Made by a program: the position numbers and the translations under genes. Below are positions 30,015 to 39,208 of a stretch of 64,000 nt of DNA, one piece after another (the stretch's first letter is position 1; every line of letters begins with the position of its first letter). The stretch is taken from positions 372,001 through 436,000 of the forward strand of contig NC_017957.2 of assembly GCF_000264455.2 (NCBI RefSeq), read 5' to 3'. The notes under the pieces were generated by a model that had not been told where the DNA came from, did no database searches, and worked only from the letters and a program-made list of their open reading frames with translations. The stretch comes from Tistrella mobilis KA081020-065. GTDB taxonomy: Bacteria; Pseudomonadota; Alphaproteobacteria; Tistrellales; Tistrellaceae.

Positions 30015-30977
30015 ATGGGGTTGGTGACACAGACTTTCAAATGGCTTGCTTGTAGCCAGCCGTTAATTTCTACAGCTGGCGAACCGGCCCAACTGCGCTT
30101 CCTCGAATTCTTCGTTGCCCGGATCCGCAACCCGCACACCCGGCGTGCCTATGGCCGGGCGGCCGAAGACTTCCTCACCTGGTGCAGCGGCGTCGGGCTG
30201 ACCACGATCGGTCAGGTCCAGCCGCTGCATGTCGCGGCCTGGGTCGAGCTTCAGGGCCGGCACTTCGCCGCGCCGACCGTCAAGCAGCGCCTGGCCGGGC
30301 TGAAGCATCTGTTCGACTGGCTGGTGACCGGCCAGATCCTGCCCGCCAACCCGGCCGCGTCGGTGCGCGGCCCGGTGCATCGGGTCAAACGGGGCAAGAC
30401 CCCGGTTCTGGAGGCGGCCGAGGCGCGGCGGATTCTGGAGGCGATCGACGTCTCAACCCCGATCGGGCTGCGCGACCGCGCCCTGATCGGGCTGATGGTC
30501 TACAGTTTCGCCCGGATCGGTGCGGCCCTGGCCATGCGGGTGGAGGACGTCTATGTCCAGAACCGCCGCCTCTGGGTGCGGCTGCACGAGAAGGGGGGCA
30601 AGCGTCACGACATGCCCTGTCACCACAATCTCGATGCCTGGCTGCACGACTATATGGAGGGCTGTGCGCTGGCGGATGACCGGCGGAGTGCCCTGTTCCG
30701 GACCATCGCTCGCGGCACCGGCCGGCTGAGCGACCGGGCGATGCAGCAGGCCGATGCCTATGCGATGATCCGGCGTCGGGCCGCGGCGGCCGGGATCGAG
30801 ACGCCGATCGGCAATCACAGCTTCCGGGCCACGGGGATCACCGCCTATCTCAAGAACGGGGGCACGCTGGAAAAGGCGGCAACCATGGCCAACCATGCCT
30901 CCACCCGCACCACCCAGCTTTATGACCGGCGGCCGGATGATGTGACACTGGATGAGGTGGAGCGGGTCATGCTCTGA
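30015..30977 (+). CDS. Tyrosine recombinase (XerC/D-like integrase)
   Basis: A 320-residue tyrosine recombinase. Residues 25-110 form the SAM-like core-binding domain (NPHTRRAYGRAAEDFLTWC). The catalytic domain shows Arg in YSFARIGAALAM, Lys in LHEKGGK, the HxxR motif NHSFRATGITAYL, and the nucleophile Tyr in TTQLYDRRPDD. It could mobilise the CRISPR island or a cassette. It begins just right of the AT-rich scar and its 3' end overlaps the convergent exonuclease gene by 11 bp. Confidence 0.85.
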   Translation: MGLVTQTFKWLACSQPLISTAGEPAQLRFLEFFVARIRNPHTRRAYGRAAEDFLTWCSGVGLTTIGQVQPLHVAAWVELQGRHFAAPTVKQRLAGLKHLFDWLVTGQILPANPAASVRGPVHRVKRGKTPVLEAAEARRILEAIDVSTPIGLRDRALIGLMVYSFARIGAALAMRVEDVYVQNRRLWVRLHEKGGKRHDMPCHHNLDAWLHDYMEGCALADDRRSALFRTIARGTGRLSDRAMQQADAYAMIRRRAAAAGIETPIGNHSFRATGITAYLKNGGTLEKAATMANHASTRTTQLYDRRPDDVTLDEVERVML

Positions 30978-31566
30978 CCGCTGCTGCCCGGGGCTCGGAC
31001 AGCAGGTTTTCGGCCGCGATCAGGCAACACCAGGCATCGGCGAGCGGGTCGTGGGGGCGATCCTCGACCGGCAGTTTCAGGCCGGCCTTTTGCAGGTAGG
31101 GGCGGGCCGCACGGGGATCCTCTCCCGCTGCCAGCAGCAGCGTCGCCAGATCGTGAAGCGGGAAGGGGGCCTGGAATTCGCGGGTTGCAGGATCGCGCTC
31201 GACACAGCGGCGGAACAGTCCGGCTTCGACCGGGGCGGCGCAATGGGCGATGCAGACCAGATCCTCGTCGCCGGCCGCCTCGACCTCTGCCCGATAAAAC
31301 ACCCAAAAGTCGTCGAGCAGCGCGTCCAGCCCGTCATGGGTGCAGGGAATATCGGTCATCATCGGGATGACCTCGCGGTCCACCCAGGGATCGACCGGCC
31401 CGATCAACGGGCACCGGCCCAGAAAGACGGCGGGCGCAGCGCCGCCGCCACGCGCCACCGCCGCGATGGCAAAAGGCGCGCCATAGAGCCCATTGGTTTC
31501 TGCATCCACGGCGAGGATCCGTCTGGGCGTGACTCGCGTGTCAGGCGTAAACATGTGGCATCTCAT
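30967..31566 (-). CDS. DnaQ-like DEDDh-type 3'-5' exonuclease
   Basis: A 199-residue protein with ExoI Asp21 and Glu23 in AVDAETNGLYG and ExoIII His171 and Asp176 in HDPLADAW. The ExoII position, normally Asp in a FD-type motif, appears to be Glu113 (AHCAAPVEAGLF), a conservative change that may alter activity. An alternative ATG lies at 31554. It is transcribed divergently from cas10 with only 52 bp between. DEDDh exonucleases trim prespacers during CRISPR adaptation in other systems, sometimes fused to Cas2. The same role here is an inference from position. Confidence 0.75.
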   Translation of the reverse strand: MRCHMFTPDTRVTPRRILAVDAETNGLYGAPFAIAAVARGGGAAPAVFLGRCPLIGPVDPWVDREVIPMMTDIPCTHDGLDALLDDFWVFYRAEVEAAGDEDLVCIAHCAAPVEAGLFRRCVERDPATREFQAPFPLHDLATLLLAAGEDPRAARPYLQKAGLKLPVEDRPHDPLADAWCCLIAAENLLSEPRAAAVRA

Positions 31567-31618
31567 TCATATGCGCGGCATGATGTGACGATAATGCAAT
31601 CATACGTGGACCACCGCC

Positions 31619-33373
31619 ATGGCGACATCCCCGGAGGGCCCCGGGCCCGGTCAACCCTACTACATCCGGATGGAGTGCGTGAATTTCAGCGCGGTCCTCT
31701 CGGATACCGAGGATCTGAGCACCATCCGCGGCAGCGGCCTCGCCATGCTGCATGCCGTCGAATATGCGGCCAAGGCCCTGAAGGAGCTGACCCGGGGCGC
31801 GGTCGAGCAGGTGACGACCGGTGCATCGGTGGGGGTGTTCCGGGTGAGCGCGGCGGATCAGGCCGACGCCTGGACGGTCGCCCGCAATCTGCGGGCGCGG
31901 CTGACGGCCCATGCCCCCGCGGCAGCCAACGATGAGGAGAGTGAGCCAGCCAGGCCGCTTCCGGGCGCCATCGATGAAGCCGAGCTTCTCCGGGTCCTGG
32001 ACCATCTGAGCATCCTGACGGCCGCCTGTGCCGCGACGGCGGACTTCCGGGCCGATATGGAAACCCTGCTGGCGCTGATCCGCTGGCAGCAGCAGCAGGC
32101 CCCCTCGCTGGTGCTGCCTGCGGCGGGGACCAGCTGGGACAAGACAAAGCTGATCTGCCCGAACGATCATACCCGGCTTGCGGATACCTATATTTTCCGG
32201 CGCAAGGATGAGGGCCCCGGCCGATATCCGGCGAGCCGGAGCGTGCGCGACCGCCATGCCTATGGCCGCCATTATAAGCAGACGCTTTATGATCGGGTGA
32301 TCGACGGCATACCCTATCTGAAGGACGACGGCTCTAAGCGGCGCAAGCGCGCATATGCTGACGAACTCGCCGATCCGGCCCGTCAGCCCGACAAAGCCCT
32401 CGATGGCAAAATGGCCGCGCTCTATGCCGACGAACTCGCCGATCTGGCCCGCCGGCTCGGTGCGCCCCTCGATGGCAAAATGGCCGTGCTCTATGCCGAC
32501 GGCAACCGGTTCAGCGAACAGATCCGCGACCTTGTGAAGGCAAGCGACACCCCGATCGAGACCCAGAAGGCGATCGACAAGGCGCTTCAGGGCTGGCGCA
32601 GTAAGCTATTGGAGAAGGTGGTCAAGCTGATCGAGCTGGATGATCGGGATTATCCCCTCACGCGGATCGAAACCCTGCTCTGGGGCGGGGATGAACTGAT
32701 CTGGGTGCTGCCGGCCTGGCGGGGGTGGGAAGTGGCTGCGCTCTTTGCCGAGCATATCCGCAACGAGCCGGTGGAGGGGAAGGGCAGGTCGATGGACGTG
32801 CCGGAGAAGGATGGCTGGTCGATGAACATGTCCCACGGTCTGGGCATGGTGTTCTGCCACTATGATGCGCCGATCAACGGCATCCGCACGCTGGCGAAAA
32901 ATCTGGCCGACAAGGTCGCGAAGGCAGAACGGACAAGCACCCGTCTGGCGGTCATGGTGCTCGAATCCTTCGATGCCGTCGGCCAGGACCTGGAGGCGCA
33001 TCTGACGCGGACCTATGGAACAGCGGGCATCACGCCGAGCGCCATGTGCCTGACGGCCCCGCAGGGGGCAAGCTGGAACGACGTGCCGTGCGCCGTGGCG
33101 AAGATGAAGGAACATCTGCCCCGTCGCCGGCTGCATGCCCTGGCCGATGCCCTGCTTCGTCACGGGCCGGTGACGACGGAGACCGACCGGGCCCGGGGTC
33201 GGTTCTGGCGCGATCTGGATGCACCGGCCGAGGCGGCGATCCGCGAGGCTGCGGAGACGCTGGGGAGGTGCTGGGGGTTCGATGCGCAGGGAACGGATGC
33301 CCGGCTCTGGCTGCATCTCGACATGCTCTGGGACTATCTGGCCCCGGACGTACAGGACATGGCGGAGGTCTGA
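31619..33373 (+). CDS. cas10: Compact Cas10 (type III effector large subunit)
   Basis: A 584-residue Cas10-like protein, shorter than typical Csm1/Cmr2. The N-terminal Palm-like region carries YIRMECVNFSAVLSDTEDL. The second Palm has LYADGNRF (291-298) and GGDEL (356-360), the metal-binding motif of the cyclase (GGDD in most Cas10, GGDE here as in GGDEF enzymes). The family stretch MSHGLGMVFCHYDAPINGI follows near 400, then a helical C-terminus. No HD nuclease domain is visible at the N-terminus. Residues 246-291 contain a 23-residue tandem duplication (YADELAD...LDGKMA) just before YADGN. It would nucleate the interference complex and may synthesise oligoadenylate or a related messenger. Confidence 0.85.
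   Translation: MATSPEGPGPGQPYYIRMECVNFSAVLSDTEDLSTIRGSGLAMLHAVEYAAKALKELTRGAVEQVTTGASVGVFRVSAADQADAWTVARNLRARLTAHAPAAANDEESEPARPLPGAIDEAELLRVLDHLSILTAACAATADFRADMETLLALIRWQQQQAPSLVLPAAGTSWDKTKLICPNDHTRLADTYIFRRKDEGPGRYPASRSVRDRHAYGRHYKQTLYDRVIDGIPYLKDDGSKRRKRAYADELADPARQPDKALDGKMAALYADELADLARRLGAPLDGKMAVLYADGNRFSEQIRDLVKASDTPIETQKAIDKALQGWRSKLLEKVVKLIELDDRDYPLTRIETLLWGGDELIWVLPAWRGWEVAALFAEHIRNEPVEGKGRSMDVPEKDGWSMNMSHGLGMVFCHYDAPINGIRTLAKNLADKVAKAERTSTRLAVMVLESFDAVGQDLEAHLTRTYGTAGITPSAMCLTAPQGASWNDVPCAVAKMKEHLPRRRLHALADALLRHGPVTTETDRARGRFWRDLDAPAEAAIREAAETLGRCWGFDAQGTDARLWLHLDMLWDYLAPDVQDMAEV
32354..32491 (+). repeat. 69-bp tandem duplication within cas10
   Basis: Units 32354-32422 and 32423-32491 encode YADELADPARQPDKALDGKM... 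and YADELADLARRLGAPLDGKM..., 23 codons each. They lie immediately before TATGCCGACGGCAAC, the catalytic-region YADGN. The unit keeps the reading frame and begins with the same YAD codons as the motif it precedes. Substitutions between units show it is not brand new. Confidence 0.85.
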
Positions 33374-33378
33374 GGGCC

Positions 33379-35313
33379 ATGGAGATCAGCCGTTACGAGT
33401 TGAGCCTGACGGTCGCCGGACCGGTTCTGCCCCGCGCCACCGCCATCGGCCGGCCGGGCATCCACACGCCGATCCTGCGCCAGGGCGACCGGCTGGACGG
33501 CCTGCCGGTCATTCCCGGCAGCCATGTCGCCGGCAAGCTGCGCGAGGCCTGGACCCAGCTGGGGGAGATTGCTCCGGACCAGTTTACCGATGTCGACACG
33601 CTGTTCGGCGCCCCGGGCTTCGCGCCCGACGCGGCCGTGGAGGGGCCGGCCGGGCAGCGCAAGCGGGTGATCCTGCCCGGCGATCTGGTGGCGGACCATG
33701 CCGGCCGTCCGGACGGGCGCCGGACCCGGGTGAAGATCAGTGATGAGACCGGGACGGTCGAGCGCGGGGCGCTTCAGGTCCTGGAAGCCCCCTATGCCCC
33801 CGGTGACCAGGTCACCTTCACCGGCGCGCTGATCATTCTGGGTAATTCCGACGAAGCGCCCTATGCGGCAGAGATCGCCGACCGGCTGCGGATCTGCCTC
33901 AACTGGATCCTGCAGCTGGGTGGGTTGCGCGGCGCCGGCTTTGGCCGTGTGCTGACGGCGGAACTGAAGGAGGCGAACGGCAAAGGGCAGGGCGCCCTGC
34001 CGGAAGATGCCGACCGCCTGCGGTTGGTTCTGGCCTTCGAGACCCCGTTCTGCATTTCGGAGCGGCCGGTCTATGGCAACATGTTCCATTCGGTGGATCA
34101 TGTGGCGGGGCGGGTGATCAAGGGCGTGCTGGCCCGGCTGATCTCTCATGCCCATCCCGAGAGCGGCGTGATGGCGCCCGTGACGCCCGCGATCCTGACC
34201 CGGCTGCATATCGGCCAGGCCGAGCCGGTGCACTGCCCCGGCACCGCTGCGGAAGAACGGCTTGAAGCGGCCGGCGGTCTTTCGGGCCGGCGGCCGCTGC
34301 CCTGCCCGGAATCGCTGGCGACGGCGGGCGACGAGGTGGTGGTCGATCTGGCCGAAGAGACCGAGCCGGTTCTGATCGACGGCATGGCGCCATCCCACCC
34401 GACCGACTGGAAGAACACGCCCGACACCGTCACGGCGATGATGCGCAATGGTGCCGATCTCGCGTCGGCGGGCGGGAAGGCGGTGGGCCGGGTGATGCGG
34501 GTGCGCACCGCGATTTCGCCCGAGCGGCGCCGGGCGGCGCGCAGCCAGCTTTTCGGCCAGGAATGCTGCCGGGTGGAGGATCATGTCTGGCTGGGCCATA
34601 TCGACCTCTACGGCCTGGATCAGGATGAGCGTGGCCATGTGCGGGCGGCTCTTGCCAATCTTGCCCGGACCGGGCTGGTCGGCATCGGCAAGACCGATGC
34701 CACGGCGCTGATCCGGGTGGTTCCGGAGAGCCTGCCCGCGGTGCCGGTTCCAGAGGTCGGCCGCCCGATCCGGATGCTGATCGTGACCGAAACCCTGCTC
34801 TGCCCGCCGGATGTGCTGGGCCGGCATCAGGGGCTGGCCGAGTTGCGTGCCGCCTATGCCCGCGTGATCGACGAGCTGTCGGGCGGCACGCTGCGCCTGC
34901 ACCGGGCCTTCACGACCGAGGCGATGCGCGGCGGTGCTTTCCATGCCCGTAAGCGCCCGCCAAAAACGCAGTATCGGCCCTGGGGCGTAACCCAGCCCGG
35001 CAGCCTGTTCGTGATCGAGCCGACCGGCACGGGCGACGCCACCCCGGTGCTGACGCGCTGGAGCCGCATCGGCCTGCCGGTGCCGCCATCGGTGCTCAAG
35101 GACTATGAGCTGGACGGGATCGCGGCCGATCAGCTGTGGAACCATTGCCCCTGGTTGCCGGAAAACGGCCATGGCGCGGTGGTCTTCGACCCGCCGCGCC
35201 CCGAAGGCCATCTGCAGGACCGGACACGCCTGACCCGGATCCACCTGCCCGACGGCCTTTGGGCGACGCCCGAACCCGATCCGGCACGGACCTCCGCGGG
35301 AGGTGAGGCATGA
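33379..35313 (+). CDS. Double-RAMP type III effector protein (Csx10-like)
   Basis: A 644-residue protein with two RAMP (Cas7/Cas5-like RRM) halves. Half one begins MEISRYELSLTVAGPVLPRA and has the RAMP helix VIPGSHVAGKLREAW and the glycine-rich loop LGGLRGAGFGRV. Half two begins LRLVLAFETPFCISERPVYGN, with VAGRVIKGVLARLI and ARTGLVGIGKTDATALI. Two-domain architecture and position after cas10 resemble Csx10 of III-D-type complexes, though divergence is large. The true start is ATG 33379, 5 bp after the cas10 stop. It overlaps the next gene by 4 bp. Probably a backbone or crRNA-handle-binding subunit. Confidence 0.7.
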   Translation: MEISRYELSLTVAGPVLPRATAIGRPGIHTPILRQGDRLDGLPVIPGSHVAGKLREAWTQLGEIAPDQFTDVDTLFGAPGFAPDAAVEGPAGQRKRVILPGDLVADHAGRPDGRRTRVKISDETGTVERGALQVLEAPYAPGDQVTFTGALIILGNSDEAPYAAEIADRLRICLNWILQLGGLRGAGFGRVLTAELKEANGKGQGALPEDADRLRLVLAFETPFCISERPVYGNMFHSVDHVAGRVIKGVLARLISHAHPESGVMAPVTPAILTRLHIGQAEPVHCPGTAAEERLEAAGGLSGRRPLPCPESLATAGDEVVVDLAEETEPVLIDGMAPSHPTDWKNTPDTVTAMMRNGADLASAGGKAVGRVMRVRTAISPERRRAARSQLFGQECCRVEDHVWLGHIDLYGLDQDERGHVRAALANLARTGLVGIGKTDATALIRVVPESLPAVPVPEVGRPIRMLIVTETLLCPPDVLGRHQGLAELRAAYARVIDELSGGTLRLHRAFTTEAMRGGAFHARKRPPKTQYRPWGVTQPGSLFVIEPTGTGDATPVLTRWSRIGLPVPPSVLKDYELDGIAADQLWNHCPWLPENGHGAVVFDPPRPEGHLQDRTRLTRIHLPDGLWATPEPDPARTSAGGEA

Positions 35314-36947
35314 CCAGGAAACCCGCCTTCGGGCCGCGCTGGCTGATCACCGGCAGGCTTCGGCTCACCTCGGAGCTGCATCTGGGCACCGGCGAAAGCC
35401 GGCCCGACGACGCCCTGCGCGGCCCCCGCATGACTGAGGACGAGACCCCCGACATCGCGCTGGTCGCCGGCAGCGACACCGGGCGTCATTACATCCCTGG
35501 CACCTCGCTCAAAGGTGCGCTCAGGGCCTGGATCAATCGGCATCTGGCGCAGCTGGCACCCGACGGCCTGATCACTGACGACTGGCAGCGGGACGTCTTC
35601 GGCCATGTCACTACCCGCAGCGATCGGCCCGGGGAGGAAGATGACGGCCTGGGCGGCCGCGTCATCATCGGCGATGCCGAAGTCAGCGCCACGCAGACGA
35701 TCCAACCCGCCCGCGAGGCCCGCATCGCCATCGACCCGCGCACCCGCACCGTCGACGGTCGCCGCCTGTTCCACCAGCAGACCCTGCCGCCGGGCACGGT
35801 TTTCGATATCCGCGTGGTGATCGAGACGCCGCCTGCGGAGGACGGGCGCCAGCTCGTGCCCTCAGCCGAAATCGCCCAGGCCCTGCTGACCGCCTTCGCC
35901 GGCTTCGACACCGGCCCCGAAGAGACCCGCATCCGGCTGGGCGCCGACAAGGGTATGGGCAAGGGGGCGGCGGTGTTCGAGCTGGGGGAGGTGCGGTGTT
36001 ATGATGCGGAGATCGTGAAGCTCTGGCTGGGGTCGGGCGGGAAAGACCGCTGGGATGACGCCCGAGCCGTCGCAAAACGGGCGAGACGTAAGGCTGATGC
36101 CCTGCTGCAAGAACATAAGATGCAGTGGAAGAATGCCCGACCAGCTGGCCCGATGCCGTCCTGGCCGTGGATTTTTGCCGTCACAATCGATCTTCATTTC
36201 ACGTCCCGGCTGCTGATGTCCAGTCCTGATCCGTCTGCTCGTCGCGCACATGCCGAGAAACGCAGGCAGGTTGAAGATGGCGGGATCGAGCCGCTTGTCC
36301 TGGAGTATCGACGGACATCGACCGGAGATCCGGCCTTGCCGGCGACCTCGGTCAAGGGCGTTCTGCGCGCCCGGGTGCAGCGCATCCTGAACACCATTTT
36401 TACGACCACCGGACAGGCCATGGCCGACGGCCTGACCGGAACATTGTTCGGCAGTGTCGGGCATCGAGGGCGCGTGCGGATCGGCACCCCACAGATCGCC
36501 CAGCGGAGCTTTTCCAGGGTCGAGCAGGAATATATCGCGCTCGATCGTTTCAGCGGCGGCGGCGCAGACGGGCGGAAGTTCAAAGTCGCCGGAATTGAGA
36601 ATGGGCACTGGTCGGTTCCGGTTGCGCTGAACCTGGAAGGCCTGGAAGAGGATCAGCGAATATTCTGCTTCGCCTGCATGTGTCTGTTGTTCAAGGATCT
36701 TGCCGATGGTGACGTGACCTTCGGCCATGGTGCAGCCCGGGGATATGGGCGCAGTAAGGCCACGATCAGAGATCTGCGGATCGGCGAGGCACTGGACTCT
36801 GACGTCTGGTCGACCCTGCGTGGGATCGGCCCGGAAACCAATTTAATGACGTCTGAAGTCTTCATTCTGACGGCCCGTCAGGCACTGCGGAAACTTCACG
36901 TGGCCAAGGCATCAGTGACCGATATCTCTGCGGGAGACGCGTCATGA
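35310..36947 (+). CDS. Cas7-Cas7 fusion (two Csm3-like RAMP domains)
   Basis: A 545-residue protein with two Csm3-type domains. Domain one has LTSELHLGTGE, YIPGTSLKGALRAWI, RIAIDPRTRTVDGRRLFHQQ (the usual type III Cas7 stretch) and RLGADKGMGKGAAVF. Domain two, from about residue 290, has LHFTSRLLMSS, ALPATSVKGVLRARV, EYIALDRFSGGGADGRKF and FGHGAARGYGRSKAT. Asp residues in such domains cut target RNA at 6-nt intervals. Candidates are in ALRGPRMTEDETPD and in the region around LMSSPDPS. Fusing two backbone subunits reduces the gene number for the complex. Confidence 0.8.
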   Translation: MTRKPAFGPRWLITGRLRLTSELHLGTGESRPDDALRGPRMTEDETPDIALVAGSDTGRHYIPGTSLKGALRAWINRHLAQLAPDGLITDDWQRDVFGHVTTRSDRPGEEDDGLGGRVIIGDAEVSATQTIQPAREARIAIDPRTRTVDGRRLFHQQTLPPGTVFDIRVVIETPPAEDGRQLVPSAEIAQALLTAFAGFDTGPEETRIRLGADKGMGKGAAVFELGEVRCYDAEIVKLWLGSGGKDRWDDARAVAKRARRKADALLQEHKMQWKNARPAGPMPSWPWIFAVTIDLHFTSRLLMSSPDPSARRAHAEKRRQVEDGGIEPLVLEYRRTSTGDPALPATSVKGVLRARVQRILNTIFTTTGQAMADGLTGTLFGSVGHRGRVRIGTPQIAQRSFSRVEQEYIALDRFSGGGADGRKFKVAGIENGHWSVPVALNLEGLEEDQRIFCFACMCLLFKDLADGDVTFGHGAARGYGRSKATIRDLRIGEALDSDVWSTLRGIGPETNLMTSEVFILTARQALRKLHVAKASVTDISAGDAS

Positions 36948-39208
36948 GCACATCCTCCTCCGATCTCTTCATCAATCCATACCAGTTCATCGATATTTCG
37001 GAGCCCATTGAAAAGCATCGTGACGAGCTGCTTGGAACCTATCCGATCATCCGGGAGCTGAAGACCGCCGGTGCAGACCTTGGACATCTGACCCATGACA
37101 GGTGGCTGGAGGGCAGCTATTCAGGACATTTCGTCTGTACGCTCATGACGTTCTCGCCCGTGGTTGTCGGCGGCCAGCAGACGGCGGCGACAAGTGATGC
37201 TTATGGCCGGGTGGAACCATTCAGATATCGGGGCAAGATTGCGTTACCTGCCAGCAGCCTGAGGGGAATGCTCTCCAGCATTGCGGAGATTGCGAGTGGT
37301 TCCGCCCCGCGAATCCTGGATCGGAGGGGCATCCTTTCTTATCGGGTCGACCTGTCTGACGCACTTTCGGCAATGGCCATGGTCGAGCGAGACCTCAGAG
37401 ATCCCACGAAACTGGTGCTCAGACCGCTTGCCGTCCCCACTTTTGAGATTAAGAAAAAATCACCCGGAAAATGGATGATTGATGATTTCGATCGGTTCAG
37501 CAGGAAGTGGTCAAAGTGCTTCCCGGGACTATCATTCAAATATTACTTCGATAAAGATCAAATTCCTTATGAAGATTCTTCATTTGTATCTGAAGACGGT
37601 CATCGTCGGAAATATGAATGCCCTGCGGCGGCATTGGTTCCGCGCTTTCAGCGCGAATATGATATTGTCGCGACGGAAAATAAGTGGGATCTGACAGTTG
37701 ATGGCAAAAAAATTCCGATCAAGGTAAAGATCCAGGACGGCCGTTATTTCGTGCTTGGGGGATATGCCGGCAGCACTCCTGCGCCTCACGACGAGGAAAC
37801 CTCGTCTTCCGGGGCAGCTGTCGGCTATGTGCGCGGTATAGAAGCGGCTGGAGAGACGGTGCAGGTCCGCAAATACGATGTGTTTCTGCGGGAGGTGGCA
37901 CGGAACACCCCGACACTGCCTTTGCCGGAAGAGGTTGTGCGGCGATATGTCCGCCTGGCGGAGGAAGCCTATGAAAGCGCGCTGGCCGAGCGCCGACGGA
38001 GCAAAGGTCGGACGCCCGCCGTGCTCTATCCTCGGAATGCGCCGAAGAACAAGGCCGACGGGTTCCGTCCGCGCCCCGGCGATATTGTCTTTTTCGACAC
38101 GTCCGATAAGGACGGCTCCGTCATCGAGATCAGCTACAGCGCTGCATGGCGGCGATATGCATTGCGCAATACGGGAGACAATTCGTTTGAAGCCGCCGAT
38201 ATCCATGATTTTTTCGAAGCCAGTGAAGAACGCGCAGGCCGCCGTCTGCGTCCGGTGACAGCTGAGACCGCCGGGACGCCTCTGTCTCGGGCGGAGGCCC
38301 TGTTCGGCTTCGTTGCCGACACTGGTGTCGCTGACGAGGAGGGCGACCGCGCAGGGTTATCCTATGCCGGCCGCGTTCAGGTCGGTTTTGCAACCCTTGG
38401 CAAACGGGTCTCTCAGGAGGACCCGCTGGACAACAGGAAGGTTCTGCGCGTTCTCGCCAGCCCGAAACTGCCGTCGGAGTCCTTCTACTTTCATACAACG
38501 GACGTCGATACGAAGGGGCCGCTCTCACTGACGAACCATCGTCCTAACGGTACCAAGATGTATGTGCACAACGGATCTCCTCGTCCAATCAGCATTCGAA
38601 AGATCGCTCAAGGTGATGATCAGGCCCGCCAGAAACTTGAGGTGCGCCCGATAAGCGAGAAAACGAAATTTATATTTCGTGTGTATTTTGAGAATCTGGA
38701 TATTCGAGAACTTCAGCTTCTTGCTTTCGCAATTACGCCGTCAGATAATTTCTGTCACAAGATCGGGCTGGGCAGAAACATTGGGATGGGGACCGTCATT
38801 ATCAAGGTGAAATCTCTCGTATTGTGGGATCGGGGACAGCGATATATCGATCCCTTCGATACCGGCCATCAACAGCAATTCGATGGCGAGGATAACAATA
38901 CCCCCCTTGCACCCCGGCAGCTTGCAGCCGGTTGGCGTCGTCTGTTGGAAGAGGCCCTTCCTCAGACGGCCCGGGCCCTTGACACGCTTGGCAGGTTGCC
39001 TCCCAAAGATGGCCCGGCCGTAGCCCATCCTTTTGCCCTGGATCAGCAGATCCATACGGAAGACAAAACGTTCAGCTGGTCAGCGAACAACAAGCGCCTG
39101 GCGGCCGGGAAGCGACAGACGCTCGGTCCCATCCGCGACGGAAAGCTCTCGACCCTGAAACCGAATGGTAACGGGAGTAAGGAGAGCGATAAGAGCGGCG
39201 GTAAATGA
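36944..39208 (+). CDS. TIGR03986-like CRISPR RAMP protein
   Basis: A 754-residue protein with the TIGR03986-type opening FINPYQFIDIS (9-19), the RAMP motif LPASSLRGMLSSIAE at 101-115, and the C-terminal loop KIGLGRNIGMGTVIIKV near 640-660. The TIGR03986 family occurs in type III loci. The centre (150-560) is long and unlike other RAMPs, and the DNA of 37440-37700 is notably AT-richer than its neighbours. The tail is charged and disordered. It overlaps both neighbours by 4 bp, so it is part of the effector operon. Its precise role is unknown. Confidence 0.75.
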   Translation: MSTSSSDLFINPYQFIDISEPIEKHRDELLGTYPIIRELKTAGADLGHLTHDRWLEGSYSGHFVCTLMTFSPVVVGGQQTAATSDAYGRVEPFRYRGKIALPASSLRGMLSSIAEIASGSAPRILDRRGILSYRVDLSDALSAMAMVERDLRDPTKLVLRPLAVPTFEIKKKSPGKWMIDDFDRFSRKWSKCFPGLSFKYYFDKDQIPYEDSSFVSEDGHRRKYECPAAALVPRFQREYDIVATENKWDLTVDGKKIPIKVKIQDGRYFVLGGYAGSTPAPHDEETSSSGAAVGYVRGIEAAGETVQVRKYDVFLREVARNTPTLPLPEEVVRRYVRLAEEAYESALAERRRSKGRTPAVLYPRNAPKNKADGFRPRPGDIVFFDTSDKDGSVIEISYSAAWRRYALRNTGDNSFEAADIHDFFEASEERAGRRLRPVTAETAGTPLSRAEALFGFVADTGVADEEGDRAGLSYAGRVQVGFATLGKRVSQEDPLDNRKVLRVLASPKLPSESFYFHTTDVDTKGPLSLTNHRPNGTKMYVHNGSPRPISIRKIAQGDDQARQKLEVRPISEKTKFIFRVYFENLDIRELQLLAFAITPSDNFCHKIGLGRNIGMGTVIIKVKSLVLWDRGQRYIDPFDTGHQQQFDGEDNNTPLAPRQLAAGWRRLLEEALPQTARALDTLGRLPPKDGPAVAHPFALDQQIHTEDKTFSWSANNKRLAAGKRQTLGPIRDGKLSTLKPNGNGSKESDKSGGK

